A stretch of DNA of 64,000 nt from Nocardioides sp. zg-1308 (GTDB lineage Bacteria > Actinomycetota > Actinomycetes > Propionibacteriales > Nocardioidaceae): the NCBI RefSeq assembly GCF_013155375.1, contig NZ_JABJQY010000001.1, forward strand, positions 248,001 to 312,000, in the 5' to 3' direction. The position numbers and the translations under genes were made by a program. Below, piece after piece: positions 8,280-17,912 of the stretch. Position 1 is the first letter of the stretch, and each line of letters begins with the position of its first letter. The notes beneath the pieces were generated by a model that saw only the letters and a list, made by a program, of their open reading frames with translations, ran no database searches and had not been told where the DNA came from.

Positions 8280-9125
8280 CTAGCCCGCGGCCAGCGCCCG
8301 GAAGCCGTCGGGCACGGGAGCCGGGCGACCGGTGGCGCTGTCGAGGCAGACCCCGACCACGCGGGCGCGCGCGAGCACCTCGTCGCCGTCGCGGACGACC
8401 GACTCGAAGACCGCCGAGGTGCTGCCGATGCGCGACACCCACGTCCGGCAGTCGTAGGGCTCGGGCCGGAACAGGATCGGCCGGCGGTAGTCGACGTCGG
8501 TCTGGGCGACCACGAGGTGGTAGCCGTCCCCGAGGTCGCGTCCCTGCGTCACCATCAGCTGGATCCGCGCCTCCTGGAAATACTCGAAGTACTTCACGTT
8601 GTTGACGTGGCCGTAGACGTCGACGTCGCTGAACCGCACGTGCACCGGGTAGGTGCCGCCGGGGACGTCGACAACGGCGGGCGCGGACGGGGCGCGGACG
8701 GGCTCGTCGGGCTCGAGGAGGCGGGACAGGGACGCCTTCTCCTCGTCGTGCAGGCGGCGGGGCCGCTCGGTCGCGAAGACGTATGGCGTCAGCACGGTGC
8801 GCGCCCTGAGGTGGACCGTGCGCTCGCCGGCCTGGTCCTCGGCGAAGATCTCGTAGGCCATCGTGAAGCTCGCGGCGCGGACCTCGGTGACCCAGCACTC
8901 GATCGAGACCGGCTCGAAGCCGAACGTCAGCGACGAGACGTAGGTGACCTCGTGCCGGACCACCACCACGCCCTCGGCGAGGTCGTCGGCGCGGCTCTCC
9001 GGGGCGTGCGTGCGGAACATGTCGACGCGCGCCTCCTGCAGGTAGTCGACGTACGTCACGTTGTTGACGTGGCCGAGCAGGTCGAGGTCGGCCCACCTCA
9101 GCGGGCAGCGGTAGAGATGGCGCAC
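8280..9125 (-). CDS. Acyl-CoA thioesterase with two hot-dog domains
   Basis: Predicted to hydrolyse acyl-CoA thioesters in the cytosol. The 281-residue product is a tandem of two 4HBT domains: residues 1-135 with WADLDLLGHVNNVTYVDYLQEAR and about 150-275 with FSDVDVYGHVNNVKYFEYFQEAR. Each carries the D-x-x-G-H-V-N-N-x-x-Y signature including the catalytic Asp. Single-domain relatives act as dimers or tetramers; here the repeat is fused. The substrate chain length cannot be read from sequence. The GTG start at 9125 has a weak GACGAT box 6 nt upstream. It is convergent with glbO. Confidence 0.88.
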   Translation of the reverse strand: MRHLYRCPLRWADLDLLGHVNNVTYVDYLQEARVDMFRTHAPESRADDLAEGVVVVRHEVTYVSSLTFGFEPVSIECWVTEVRAASFTMAYEIFAEDQAGERTVHLRARTVLTPYVFATERPRRLHDEEKASLSRLLEPDEPVRAPSAPAVVDVPGGTYPVHVRFSDVDVYGHVNNVKYFEYFQEARIQLMVTQGRDLGDGYHLVVAQTDVDYRRPILFRPEPYDCRTWVSRIGSTSAVFESVVRDGDEVLARARVVGVCLDSATGRPAPVPDGFRALAAG

Positions 9126-9197
9126 ACGACGATCGTCGCAGACCTCGACGCCGGGCGCTCCGGGCAGCGAGCCGGCGCCCTCAGGGGCCCGCCCCCA

Positions 9198-9365
9198 TCA
9201 GCTGACGTGGATCATCCGGCCGTAGTAGGCGGGGATCGACTCGTGGCGGGCGCGGCGGTCGCTGCGCGTCTCGCGGAGGGTCGTCGTGAGCGCGGCGGCG
9301 GCGAGGGCGACGGCCGCCAGGGAGACGATGCCGATGACGACGAGATAGATAGTGACGGCCTCCAT
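9198..9365 (-). CDS. 55-residue single-pass membrane protein under a TetR-type operator
   Basis: A short ORF from the ATG at 9365: a hydrophobic helix (IYLVVIGIVSLAAVALAAAA) then a basic cytosolic tail ending YYGRMIHVS. The support is the expression signals: AAAGGA lies 6 nt before the ATG, and TATGCT (9406-9411) with TTGCGC (9428-9433) at 16-bp spacing form a good minus-strand promoter. Two palindromes cover the predicted transcription start. The function is unknown. The facing TetR gene makes it the obvious regulated target. It would be missed by a length cut-off. Confidence 0.65.
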   Translation of the reverse strand: MEAVTIYLVVIGIVSLAAVALAAAALTTTLRETRSDRRARHESIPAYYGRMIHVS

Positions 9366-9377
9366 GACCAGTCCTTT

Positions 9378-9404
9378 CTACAGATGTAGTGTCTACGTAT
9401 GTAG
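9378..9404. promoter_or_regulatory. Double palindromic operator, probable TetR-family site
   Basis: Two 12-bp near-palindromes, CTACAGATGTAG (9378-9389) and CTACGTATGTAG (9393-9404), separated by 3 bp. Both are built from CTACAT/ATGTAG-like half-sites. They lie directly downstream of the -10 box of the small membrane-protein gene, over its predicted start of transcription, and 82 bp upstream of the TetR start codon. Centre-to-centre distance is 15 bp. Confidence 0.65.
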
Positions 9405-9405
9405 A

Positions 9406-9433
9406 AGCATACGCCTCCGCCAGCGCTGCGCAA
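9406..9433 (-). promoter_or_regulatory. Promoter of the 55-residue membrane-protein gene
   Basis: Minus-strand TTGCGC (9428-9433), 16-bp spacer, TATGCT (9406-9411). The predicted start, about 9399, falls inside the second operator palindrome. Confidence 0.55.
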
Positions 9434-9485
9434 GACCGCCCGGTAGTGTCCTGCGCCACCACCCCGCGCGGTCGAGAGGAGCACG

Positions 9486-10094
9486 GTGAGCCCAGCGAGC
9501 CGGGAGCTGTCGCCACGGCGCCGCCAGATCCTCGAGGCGGCCACGACCGTGCTGTCCCAGCAGGGCATCCGGGGTCTGACCCACCGCGCCGTCGACCGCG
9601 AGGCGGGTCTCGCCGAGGGCAGCTCGTCGGCGTACTTCCGGACCCGCGACGCCCTGGTCAGCGCCCTCGGCGAGTTCGTCGCCGACCGGCTCGGCGCCGA
9701 CGTCGAGGCGCTCGGTGGCCGGCTGGCGTCCTGCCCGGGCGACCACGAGCGCGCGGTGGCCGAGGTGTCCCGGCTCTTCTCCCGCTGGCTCGACCAGCCC
9801 GACCTCCTCGCGGCGCGCCTCGAGCTCACGGTCGCGGCCACCCGCGACCCGGGCCTGGCCGAGCGCTTCACGCTGTGGCGCGACGACCTGGTGCGCATGG
9901 TCCGCGAGGTGCTGGACGCAGCCGGGAAGCAGGGCGGCGACGAGGGCGGCGCGTCCGCTGAGACGCTCGTGGCCGCGCTCGAGGGCGTGCTGCTCGCGTC
10001 GCTGATGCTGCCGTCTCGACGCCGGCGCACCTTCGTGGCCGAGAGCGTCGAGCGGCTGCTGACCGGCCTCGGCCCCAACCCTCCGGACTCCTGA
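9486..10094 (+). CDS. TetR/AcrR-family transcriptional regulator
   Basis: A 202-residue repressor-type protein. The N-terminal helix-turn-helix domain is about 10-55 (RRRQILEAATTVLSQQGI, then the recognition region LTHRAVDREAGLAEGSSSAYF), followed by an all-helical ligand/dimer domain in which the ligand is not predictable. The GTG at 9486 has AGAGGAG 6 nt upstream. A TAGTGT box at 9444-9449 may be its -10. The double palindrome at 9378-9404 between this gene and the small membrane-protein gene is the probable binding site, by position and symmetry; binding is inference. Confidence 0.88.
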   Translation: MSPASRELSPRRRQILEAATTVLSQQGIRGLTHRAVDREAGLAEGSSSAYFRTRDALVSALGEFVADRLGADVEALGGRLASCPGDHERAVAEVSRLFSRWLDQPDLLAARLELTVAATRDPGLAERFTLWRDDLVRMVREVLDAAGKQGGDEGGASAETLVAALEGVLLASLMLPSRRRRTFVAESVERLLTGLGPNPPDS

Positions 10095-10155
10095 GGGGAA
10101 CCGGCGCACTAAGGTGCCGGGAGACACCGCAACCGACCAGTAACCGGAGTTCCCC

Positions 10156-11370
10156 ATGCCCGAGGCAGTGATCGTTTCCGCAGCGCGCTCCCCCATCGGC
10201 CGGGCCAACAAGGGCTCGCTCAAGGACTTCCGTCCCGACGACCTGACCGCACTGGTCGTGCAGGCGGCGCTCGACAAGATCCCCGACCTCGACCCGACCA
10301 CCATCGAGGACCTGCTGCTCGGCTGCGGCCTGCCCGGCGGCGAGTCGGGCAACAACATGGCACGCGTGGTGACGACCCTCCTCGGCCTCGAGGTGCCCGG
10401 CGCCACCGTGACGCGCTACTGCTCGTCGTCCGTGCAGACCACCCGGATGGCCTTCCACGCGATCAAGGCCGGCGAGGGCGACGTCTTCGTCTCCGCCGGC
10501 GTCGAGACCGTCTCGCGCTTCGCCAAGGGAACGTCCGACCACATCCCCGGCACCCGCAACCCGCGCTTCGTCGAGGCCTCGGCCCGCACCGACGAGTACG
10601 CCAAGGGCGGCCAGGACTGGCACGACCCGCGCGAGGACGGCCTGCTGCCCGACATCTACGTCGCGATGGGCCAGACCGCCGAGAACGTCGCCCGCCTGCG
10701 CGGCCTGGACCGCAAGGAGATCGACGAGTTCGCCGTCCGCTCGCAGAACCTGGCCGAGAAGGCGATCGCCGACGGCTTCTGGGAGCGCGAGATCACCCCG
10801 GTGACGCTGCCCGACGGCACCGTCGTCACCACGGACGACGGCCCCCGCGCCGGGGTGACGTACGACGCCATCGCCGGTCTCGACCCCGTCTTCCGCCCCG
10901 ACGGCGTGGTCACCGCCGGCAACTGCTGCCCGCTCAACGACGGCGCCGCCGCCGTGGTGGTCATGTCGGACACCAAGGCCGCCGAGCTCGGTCTCATCCC
11001 GCTCGCCCGCATCGTGTCGACCGGCGTCTCCGGCATCTCCCCCGAGATCATGGGCCTTGGCCCCGTCGAGGCCACCCGGAACGCGCTCGAGCACGCCGGC
11101 ATGAGCATCGGCGACATCGACCTCGTCGAGATCAACGAGGCGTTCGCCGCCCAGGTCGTGCCGTCCTACCAGGACCTCGGCATCGACCTCGACCGGCTCA
11201 ACGTCAACGGCGGCGCCATCGCGGTGGGCCACCCGTTCGGCATGACGGGCGCCCGCCTGCAGAACACGATGCTCAACAGCCTCGACTGGCACGACAAGAG
11301 CACCGGCCTGATCACCATGTGCGTCGGCGGCGGCCAGGGCATGGCGATGATCCTCGAGCGCGTCTCCTGA
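10156..11370 (+). CDS. Acetyl-CoA C-acyltransferase (thiolase)
   Basis: Cleaves 3-ketoacyl-CoA or condenses acetyl-CoA. The 404-residue product has the nucleophile Cys 89 (in YCSSSVQT), the NEAFA block, the GHPFGMTGAR His loop and the C-terminal base Cys in CVGGGQGMA. The nucleophile loop reads CSSSVQT where many thiolases have C-S-S-G-x-Q, suggesting one of the degradative FadA subfamilies rather than a biosynthetic PhaA type; the exact substrate is not readable. A GGAG Shine-Dalgarno lies 7 nt before the ATG. It is followed after 35 nt by a MarR gene with its own start signal. Confidence 0.93.
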   Translation: MPEAVIVSAARSPIGRANKGSLKDFRPDDLTALVVQAALDKIPDLDPTTIEDLLLGCGLPGGESGNNMARVVTTLLGLEVPGATVTRYCSSSVQTTRMAFHAIKAGEGDVFVSAGVETVSRFAKGTSDHIPGTRNPRFVEASARTDEYAKGGQDWHDPREDGLLPDIYVAMGQTAENVARLRGLDRKEIDEFAVRSQNLAEKAIADGFWEREITPVTLPDGTVVTTDDGPRAGVTYDAIAGLDPVFRPDGVVTAGNCCPLNDGAAAVVVMSDTKAAELGLIPLARIVSTGVSGISPEIMGLGPVEATRNALEHAGMSIGDIDLVEINEAFAAQVVPSYQDLGIDLDRLNVNGGAIAVGHPFGMTGARLQNTMLNSLDWHDKSTGLITMCVGGGQGMAMILERVS

Positions 11371-11393
11371 GGCGCGCCGGGGCGCCGCACGAC

Positions 11394-11399
11394 TAGGCT
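11394..11399 (+). promoter_or_regulatory. -10 box of marR-like gene
   Basis: TAGGCT 6 nt before the ATG at 11406. Confidence 0.55.
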
Positions 11400-11405
11400 G
11401 CGGCC

Positions 11406-11894
11406 ATGACCTCGACGAGCGAACCGCGCTGGCTCGACGACGACCAGCAGCACTCCTGGCGCGCGCTCATGATGGGCATCACCCTGCTCGAGGAGCGTCT
11501 CGACGACGACCTCCGCCGGGAGTTCGGCATGTCGCTCACCGAGTACGAGGTGCTCGTGCGGCTCTCCGAGCGGCCGGGGCGGGCGATGCGGATGGCGCAG
11601 CTGGCCGACGCCATGGCCCACTCGCGCAGCCGGGTGACCCACACGATCGCCCGCATGGAGAACGCCGGCTACGTCACGCGGGGCACCACGCCCGAGGACG
11701 GCCGCGGCGTCGTCGCGACGATGACGGAGACGGGCTACGACCTCCTCGTGCGGGCCGCGCCGTGCCACGTCGAGAGCGTCCGGCGCAACCTCGTCGACCT
11801 GGTCCCCGAGGGCGACTTCGCCGCCGTGGGCCGGGTCTTCGACCGGGTCGCCGATCACCTCGTGAACCGGCACCCGGAGAGCGAGCTCCGCTAG
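11406..11894 (+). CDS. MarR-family transcriptional regulator
   Basis: A 162-residue winged-helix regulator. The recognition region MRMAQLADAMAHSRSRVTHTI, the wing (NAGYVTRGTTPEDGRGVVATMT) and flanking dimerisation helices are in normal order. The ligand and target are unknown. It could act on the thiolase gene just upstream or on itself; no clear palindrome was found in the 35-nt gap. It ends before a double hairpin shared with the convergent ettA gene. Confidence 0.9.
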   Translation: MTSTSEPRWLDDDQQHSWRALMMGITLLEERLDDDLRREFGMSLTEYEVLVRLSERPGRAMRMAQLADAMAHSRSRVTHTIARMENAGYVTRGTTPEDGRGVVATMTETGYDLLVRAAPCHVESVRRNLVDLVPEGDFAAVGRVFDRVADHLVNRHPESELR

Positions 11895-11940
11895 CCGCTC
11901 GTCCCTGCCGGTGATCGTTCATCACGGTGTGCAGACGAAG

Positions 11941-11978
11941 GGGCGCTTCCCCCGGTCAGCTGATCGAGGGAAGCGCCC
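11941..11978. terminator. Bidirectional terminator between marR-like gene and ettA
   Basis: A perfect 11-bp stem, GGGCGCTTCCC (11941-11951) with GGGAAGCGCCC (11968-11978), between convergent genes. Confidence 0.7.
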
Positions 11979-11984
11979 ATCCGG

Positions 11985-12011
11985 CGACAGACCGTGGTGA
12001 ACGGTCCGTCG
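11985..12011 (-). terminator. Second hairpin, just after the ettA stop
   Basis: CGACAGACCG and CGGTCCGTCG (one mismatch) around a 7-nt loop. It ends 6 nt from the ettA stop codon. Confidence 0.5.
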
Positions 12012-12016
12012 CGGGG

Positions 12017-13699
<1,683 letters not shown>

Positions 13700-13706
13700 G
13701 CGGGCG

Positions 13707-13712
13707 AGCCTA
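13707..13712 (-). promoter_or_regulatory. -10 box of leaderless ettA
   Basis: Minus-strand TAGGCT 7 nt before the ettA ATG. Confidence 0.6.
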
Positions 13713-13756
13713 CGGGGAACCGCTCCCCCGCCGACAATCGCGCCGGGCGGCTCCTC

Positions 13757-14203
13757 TCAGGCGGCGTCGGGCACCGACTCGGCGGCGTCGGACGCCACCA
13801 CCGGAGCGGCCGCCGGGACCGTGCCCCGACGCTCGTCCTCGACCGCGGGAGCCACCGGCTTGGCGAAGGTCGTGGTGCCGTGGGTGAGGTCGTGGCCGAC
13901 GGCACTCGCGACCACCTCCCAGGACGTCTGCGGCTTGCCGTCGCGCTCCCAGACGTCGGCCACGAGCCGGCCGTGCACGACGACCGGGTCGCCGCTGGAG
14001 AGGGAGGCGACGACGTGGCGGCCGAGCCGGTTCCACGCCTTCACCGTGTGCCAGGTCGTGGTGCCCTTGACCCACTCGCCGTCGCGGTAGCGCGTCGGCG
14101 TGCAGGCGACGCGGAACGAGGCGACCTGCCGGTGCTCGCCGACCTCGCGGAGCGTGACCTCGCCGCCGATCCAGCCGGTCAGGGTGATCTGGGTGTCGTA
14201 CAT
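13757..14203 (-). CDS. ssb: Single-stranded DNA-binding protein
   Basis: A 148-residue OB-fold protein. Residues 1-105 match the SSB fold (ITLTGWIGGEVTLREVG, VASFRVACTPTRY, WHTVKAWNRLGRHV, GDPVVVHGRL). The acidic DDDIPF-type tip that binds partner proteins is absent; the C-terminus is Ala/Val-rich and ends VPDAA, so this is likely a secondary SSB, not the essential replication copy. The ATG at 14203 has GGAGG 8 nt upstream; longer in-frame starts have no support. Confidence 0.9.
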   Translation of the reverse strand: MYDTQITLTGWIGGEVTLREVGEHRQVASFRVACTPTRYRDGEWVKGTTTWHTVKAWNRLGRHVVASLSSGDPVVVHGRLVADVWERDGKPQTSWEVVASAVGHDLTHGTTTFAKPVAPAVEDERRGTVPAAAPVVASDAAESVPDAA

Positions 14204-14354
14204 GGGGCTGCCTCCGGGTGTGGGGCGGCGGTGGTCCCGCCGCGGTGCACCCAGCCTCGGCAACCCGGCCGACACCGGCACCCGCGTGGTCGCCGGACCT
14301 GTGGAGGACCACGATGCGGCCGGACCTGTGGACGCCGGGTGGCCCGGGGACGGC

Positions 14355-16010
14355 TCAGCGCAGGGCGGTCGAGAGACCCTCGCGCACCTCGGCGTAGGAG
14401 GCGAGCTCGGCCTGGATCGGCTCGACGACCACCTCGGCCGAGACCTCCGAGATGGCGTCGCGCAGCCGCCTGTCGGCCGTGCGGGCCCGCGCCCTCGCGG
14501 TCAGCGACACCAGCCAGCGGCTGACGAGCGCGAGCAGGATCCCGAGTCCGACGCCACCGAGGAGCAGCAGCGTGGGCAGCGGGAAGGAGCCGACCTCCGG
14601 CGTCGGCGGCTCGGGCAGGCGGGCGTAGGAGCCGAAGGCGAGCAGCGCGAGCCACACGGCGCCCACGACGGCGGAGATGATGAGGAGGTACTGCAGGATC
14701 CGCACGAGACCGGCCCAGACGGGGATCTTGTCGGCGCCGAGGTCGGTGGACGCCACCGCGCGGTCGAGGCGGTCGCCGAGGTCGGGCAGCCGCGACACCG
14801 ACGCCGCACGCACGGCCGTGGCCCAGGGCGGGGCCATGCCCTCGCCGACCTGCTCGGCCAGGGCGCGCACCTCGGTGTCGACGCGGGCGCGCTGCACCCC
14901 GGTGGCCTTCGGGACGGACGTCCGGGCGGCGCCGGTGAGCTCCTTGCCGGACGCGCCGAGGTCGAGGTGCAGCCTCTTGAGCGGGTCGGGCTTGAGCCGG
15001 GAGAACCAGGCCGTGACCGGCCAGCCGGTGGCGCGGTTGGCGCGCAACCGGGTCGAGTCGGCGACCGCCTTGACGACGGTCGGCACGCCGGCCGCCTCCG
15101 CGAAGGCGTCGTCGAGCGCGGCGACGCGCTCCTTGGACAGACCGGGCACCTTGCCGGTGCCGGTCGACTCCTGCAGGCGCTGCGCCGCGGTCTTGACGTC
15201 GGCCTCGAGCCGGGAGCGGGTGACCTTCTTCTCCGCGACCCGCTTGGCGATCATGCCGCGCAGCTCGTCGATGCCCCACCCGTTGCGGGCGCTCACCGGG
15301 ACGACCGGCACGCCGGCCAGCCCGTCGGCCTCGAGGAGGCGGCGTACGTCGTCCACCATGGACGCGCGGCGGTCCTCGGGGATGACGTCGATGTGGTTGA
15401 GCACCACGAGCATCACGTCGCGGTGGCCGGCCAGCGGCTTGAGGAAGCGGTCGTGGATGGCGGCGTCGGCGTACTTCTGCGGGTCGAGCACCCACACGAG
15501 CATGTCGGCGAGCTGCACGAGCCGGTCGACCTCGAGGTGGTGCGAGACCTCGGTGGAGTCGTGGTCGGGCAGGTCGAGGAGCACGACGCCCCGCATCTCC
15601 ACGTCCTCGTCGGCCTTGGACAGCATCGAGTCGCGCGTGACCTGGTGGCGCGAGGGGATGCCGAGCCACTCGAGCAGCTCCTCGGCCCCCTCCCTGCCCC
15701 ACACGCAGGCCGTGGCCCACGACGTCGTGGGGCGGCGTACGCCGACCGCGGCCAGCTCGAGGCCGCTGAGGGCGTTGAAGGTGGAGGACTTGCCCGAGCC
15801 GGTCGCGCCCGCGAGGGCGACGACGGTGTGGTCGGCGGACAGCTTGAGCCGGCTGGCGGCGCGCGACGCGACCGTCGACGCCTCGTCGACGAGGGCGTCG
15901 TCGACACGGCCCCGGGCCGCGGTGGCGGCACGCTCGAGTCCCTCGACGCGAGCGCCGATGTCAGAGCTCCTGGTGACCAGCTTCTTGGCCCCTTCGAGCA
16001 ACGACGTCAT
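14355..16010 (-). CDS. Membrane-anchored dynamin-like GTPase, first of a pair
   Basis: A 551-residue GTPase. P-loop GATGSGKSS at 68-76, a G3-like DLPDHDS (about 142-148, with D-x-x-D in place of D-x-x-G) and a G4-like NHID. The C-terminal third has two hydrophobic segments (ILQYLLIISAVVGAVWLALL and LPTLLLLGGVGLGILLALV), so it is probably tethered to the inner membrane with the GTPase in the cytosol. It resembles YfjP/dynamin-type GTPases that come as pairs in actinobacteria; membrane remodelling is inference. GAGGGAGT precedes the ATG. It is 42 nt downstream of the second GTPase gene on the same strand. Confidence 0.8.
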   Translation of the reverse strand: MTSLLEGAKKLVTRSSDIGARVEGLERAATAARGRVDDALVDEASTVASRAASRLKLSADHTVVALAGATGSGKSSTFNALSGLELAAVGVRRPTTSWATACVWGREGAEELLEWLGIPSRHQVTRDSMLSKADEDVEMRGVVLLDLPDHDSTEVSHHLEVDRLVQLADMLVWVLDPQKYADAAIHDRFLKPLAGHRDVMLVVLNHIDVIPEDRRASMVDDVRRLLEADGLAGVPVVPVSARNGWGIDELRGMIAKRVAEKKVTRSRLEADVKTAAQRLQESTGTGKVPGLSKERVAALDDAFAEAAGVPTVVKAVADSTRLRANRATGWPVTAWFSRLKPDPLKRLHLDLGASGKELTGAARTSVPKATGVQRARVDTEVRALAEQVGEGMAPPWATAVRAASVSRLPDLGDRLDRAVASTDLGADKIPVWAGLVRILQYLLIISAVVGAVWLALLAFGSYARLPEPPTPEVGSFPLPTLLLLGGVGLGILLALVSRWLVSLTARARARTADRRLRDAISEVSAEVVVEPIQAELASYAEVREGLSTALR

Positions 16011-16052
16011 GACTCCCTCACGGTCCGGGTGGCTCTGCTTCCACCCTCAACC

Positions 16053-17912
16053 CTAGGGGGCGGTGTCGCCATCGTCCGACACCTGGGGAGGGTCGAGCGC
16101 GGGTCGCGCCTCCGGCCCGGTCTGCGGCTCGGTCGGGAGCTCGGCCTCCGGCGGGGTCACCGGCTGGGTCGCGGCGTAGCGCAGGTCGTCGACCTTGCGG
16201 GCTGCGGCGCGCATCCGCTCGGGCGCCTCCGGGGACACCTCGAGGCTGTCGAGCAGGTCGGTGTAGCGGCGCCGCTCGGCGTCGAGGAGGTCGCTCATCG
16301 ACGCCTCGAGCCGGACCCGGGCGCGCTCGGCCAGGGACCGCACGGCCTGGTCGCCGAAGACCGCCTCGAGCAGCTTCTGGCCGAGCACCGCCGACCCGCC
16401 CGCGATGCCCGCCTCGGCGCCCGTGACGCCGGCGGTGTGGGCGAACACGACGACCATGAGTGCCACCGATAGCCCGTTGACGCCGAACGCGAGGAACCGT
16501 GCCGTCGAGCGCTTCTCCGCACCTTCGGTGCGGACCATCTCCAGCACGTCGTCCTGCCAGTCGCGCACGGCGCGCTCGGCGCGCCGGCGGAAGTCGCGCG
16601 AGGCGCGGCCGAGGTCCTCGCCGGCGTCGCGCAGCAGGACCTGGCCGGCGGCGGTGCTGCGCCACGACGCCTCCGCCCGCTCGGCGGCGGCCTCGGCGTG
16701 CTCCAGGATCAGCGTCTCCAGGCCGGACTCCACGGCGACGGTGACCCGCTCGGCCTGCTGGGGCTTGCCCTTGACGGCGTTGACGACCCGGTCGCGGATC
16801 CAGCCCACCCGGGTCTCGAGCGAGCGGAGGAGCTCGCCGGTGCCGACGAACTCCTGCCAGCGGGCCAGCACCTCCCCGCGGAGCAGGGTCCCGTCGGCGG
16901 AGGCCTCGCCGACGCCCTTGACCGCGCGGTCGTAGGCCTCGTTGGCGTCCTCGCGGAGCCGGCGCACGGAGTCGACCTGCTCGGTGGCCGCGTCCGCCAC
17001 CGTGTGCGTACGACGACCCAGCGTGCGGATGGCGCCGTCGAGGGTCTGCTGCACGACGGCCGCGCGCGCCTCCTGGTCGTCGGCGAGGGCCTGCAGCCAC
17101 TGGCGTATCTCGAGCACCGACCCCGACGGCAGCAGCCCCATGTCGGAGACCGGGCCCTCCTCGACGGTGAAGAGCGGCGAGTCCTTGAGCCCGCGGCTGG
17201 CGAGCATGCGGGCGAGGTGGGTGGAGATGGTGTCGACGGCCTCGGGAGGCGTGCGGTCGAGGACGATCGCCACGGCGGCCGAGCGCTCGGCGGCCTTGCG
17301 CAGGAAGTCCCACGGCACCTGGTCGGCGTAGCGGGCCGCGGAGGTCACGAAGAGCCAGAGGTCGGCGGCGGCGAGCAGCTGCGCGGCGAGGACGCGGTTG
17401 CGCTCCTCGACCGAGTCGATGTCGGGCGCGTCGAGGATCGCCAGGCCCGGCGTCATCGCCGTGGACTCGACGAGCTGGAGCGCCTCGGGGTCGTTGGTCT
17501 GGCGGGTGACGCGCTCGAGCTCGGGCAGCAGCCGGTCCTGGCCGAACCACTTCGCGTCGTCGGGGTGGTGCACCAGCACCGGGGACCGGGTCGTCGGCCG
17601 CAGCACGCCCGGCGTGGTCACGCGCGTGCCGACGAGGGAGTTCACCAGCGTCGACTTGCCGGCGCCGGTCGAGCCGCCGACCACCGCGAGCAGCGGCGCG
17701 TCGAGGGTCATCAGGCGCGGGATGACGTAGTCCTCGAGCTGGTCGACCATCTCGGCACGGGCGACGCGCTGCGCCTCGGCACCGGGCAGCTCGAGCGGCA
17801 GCCGGGCCTCCTGCAGCGCACCGCGCAGCCGCACCAGCGCGGTCACCATCGCCGTGGCAGCGTCCGGCACACGACGGCCGGCGGCCGCCTGCTCCGCCTC
17901 GGGCTCGGTCAT
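16053..17912 (-). CDS. Dynamin-family GTPase, second of a pair
   Basis: A 619-residue protein with P-loop GGSTGAGKST (79-88), the switch-I region LRPTTRSPVLVHHPDD, G3-like DAPDIDS and a long helical stalk. A hydrophobic stretch in the C-terminal half (NGLSVALMVVVFAHTAGV) suggests membrane insertion or paddle contact. The tail (about 575-619) is Pro/Glu-rich and looks disordered. Its ATG at 17912 overlaps the prsW stop (ATGA), so translation is coupled to prsW. Start choice follows that overlap; the frame stays open far upstream without coding character. Confidence 0.82.
   Translation of the reverse strand: MTEPEAEQAAAGRRVPDAATAMVTALVRLRGALQEARLPLELPGAEAQRVARAEMVDQLEDYVIPRLMTLDAPLLAVVGGSTGAGKSTLVNSLVGTRVTTPGVLRPTTRSPVLVHHPDDAKWFGQDRLLPELERVTRQTNDPEALQLVESTAMTPGLAILDAPDIDSVEERNRVLAAQLLAAADLWLFVTSAARYADQVPWDFLRKAAERSAAVAIVLDRTPPEAVDTISTHLARMLASRGLKDSPLFTVEEGPVSDMGLLPSGSVLEIRQWLQALADDQEARAAVVQQTLDGAIRTLGRRTHTVADAATEQVDSVRRLREDANEAYDRAVKGVGEASADGTLLRGEVLARWQEFVGTGELLRSLETRVGWIRDRVVNAVKGKPQQAERVTVAVESGLETLILEHAEAAAERAEASWRSTAAGQVLLRDAGEDLGRASRDFRRRAERAVRDWQDDVLEMVRTEGAEKRSTARFLAFGVNGLSVALMVVVFAHTAGVTGAEAGIAGGSAVLGQKLLEAVFGDQAVRSLAERARVRLEASMSDLLDAERRRYTDLLDSLEVSPEAPERMRAAARKVDDLRYAATQPVTPPEAELPTEPQTGPEARPALDPPQVSDDGDTAP

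Noticed and set aside
14204-14354. Two CCGGACCTGTGGA copies between ssb and the GTPase gene as a possible operator
   Set aside because: Imperfect, asymmetric and not placed at a recognisable promoter; probably chance in GC-rich DNA.
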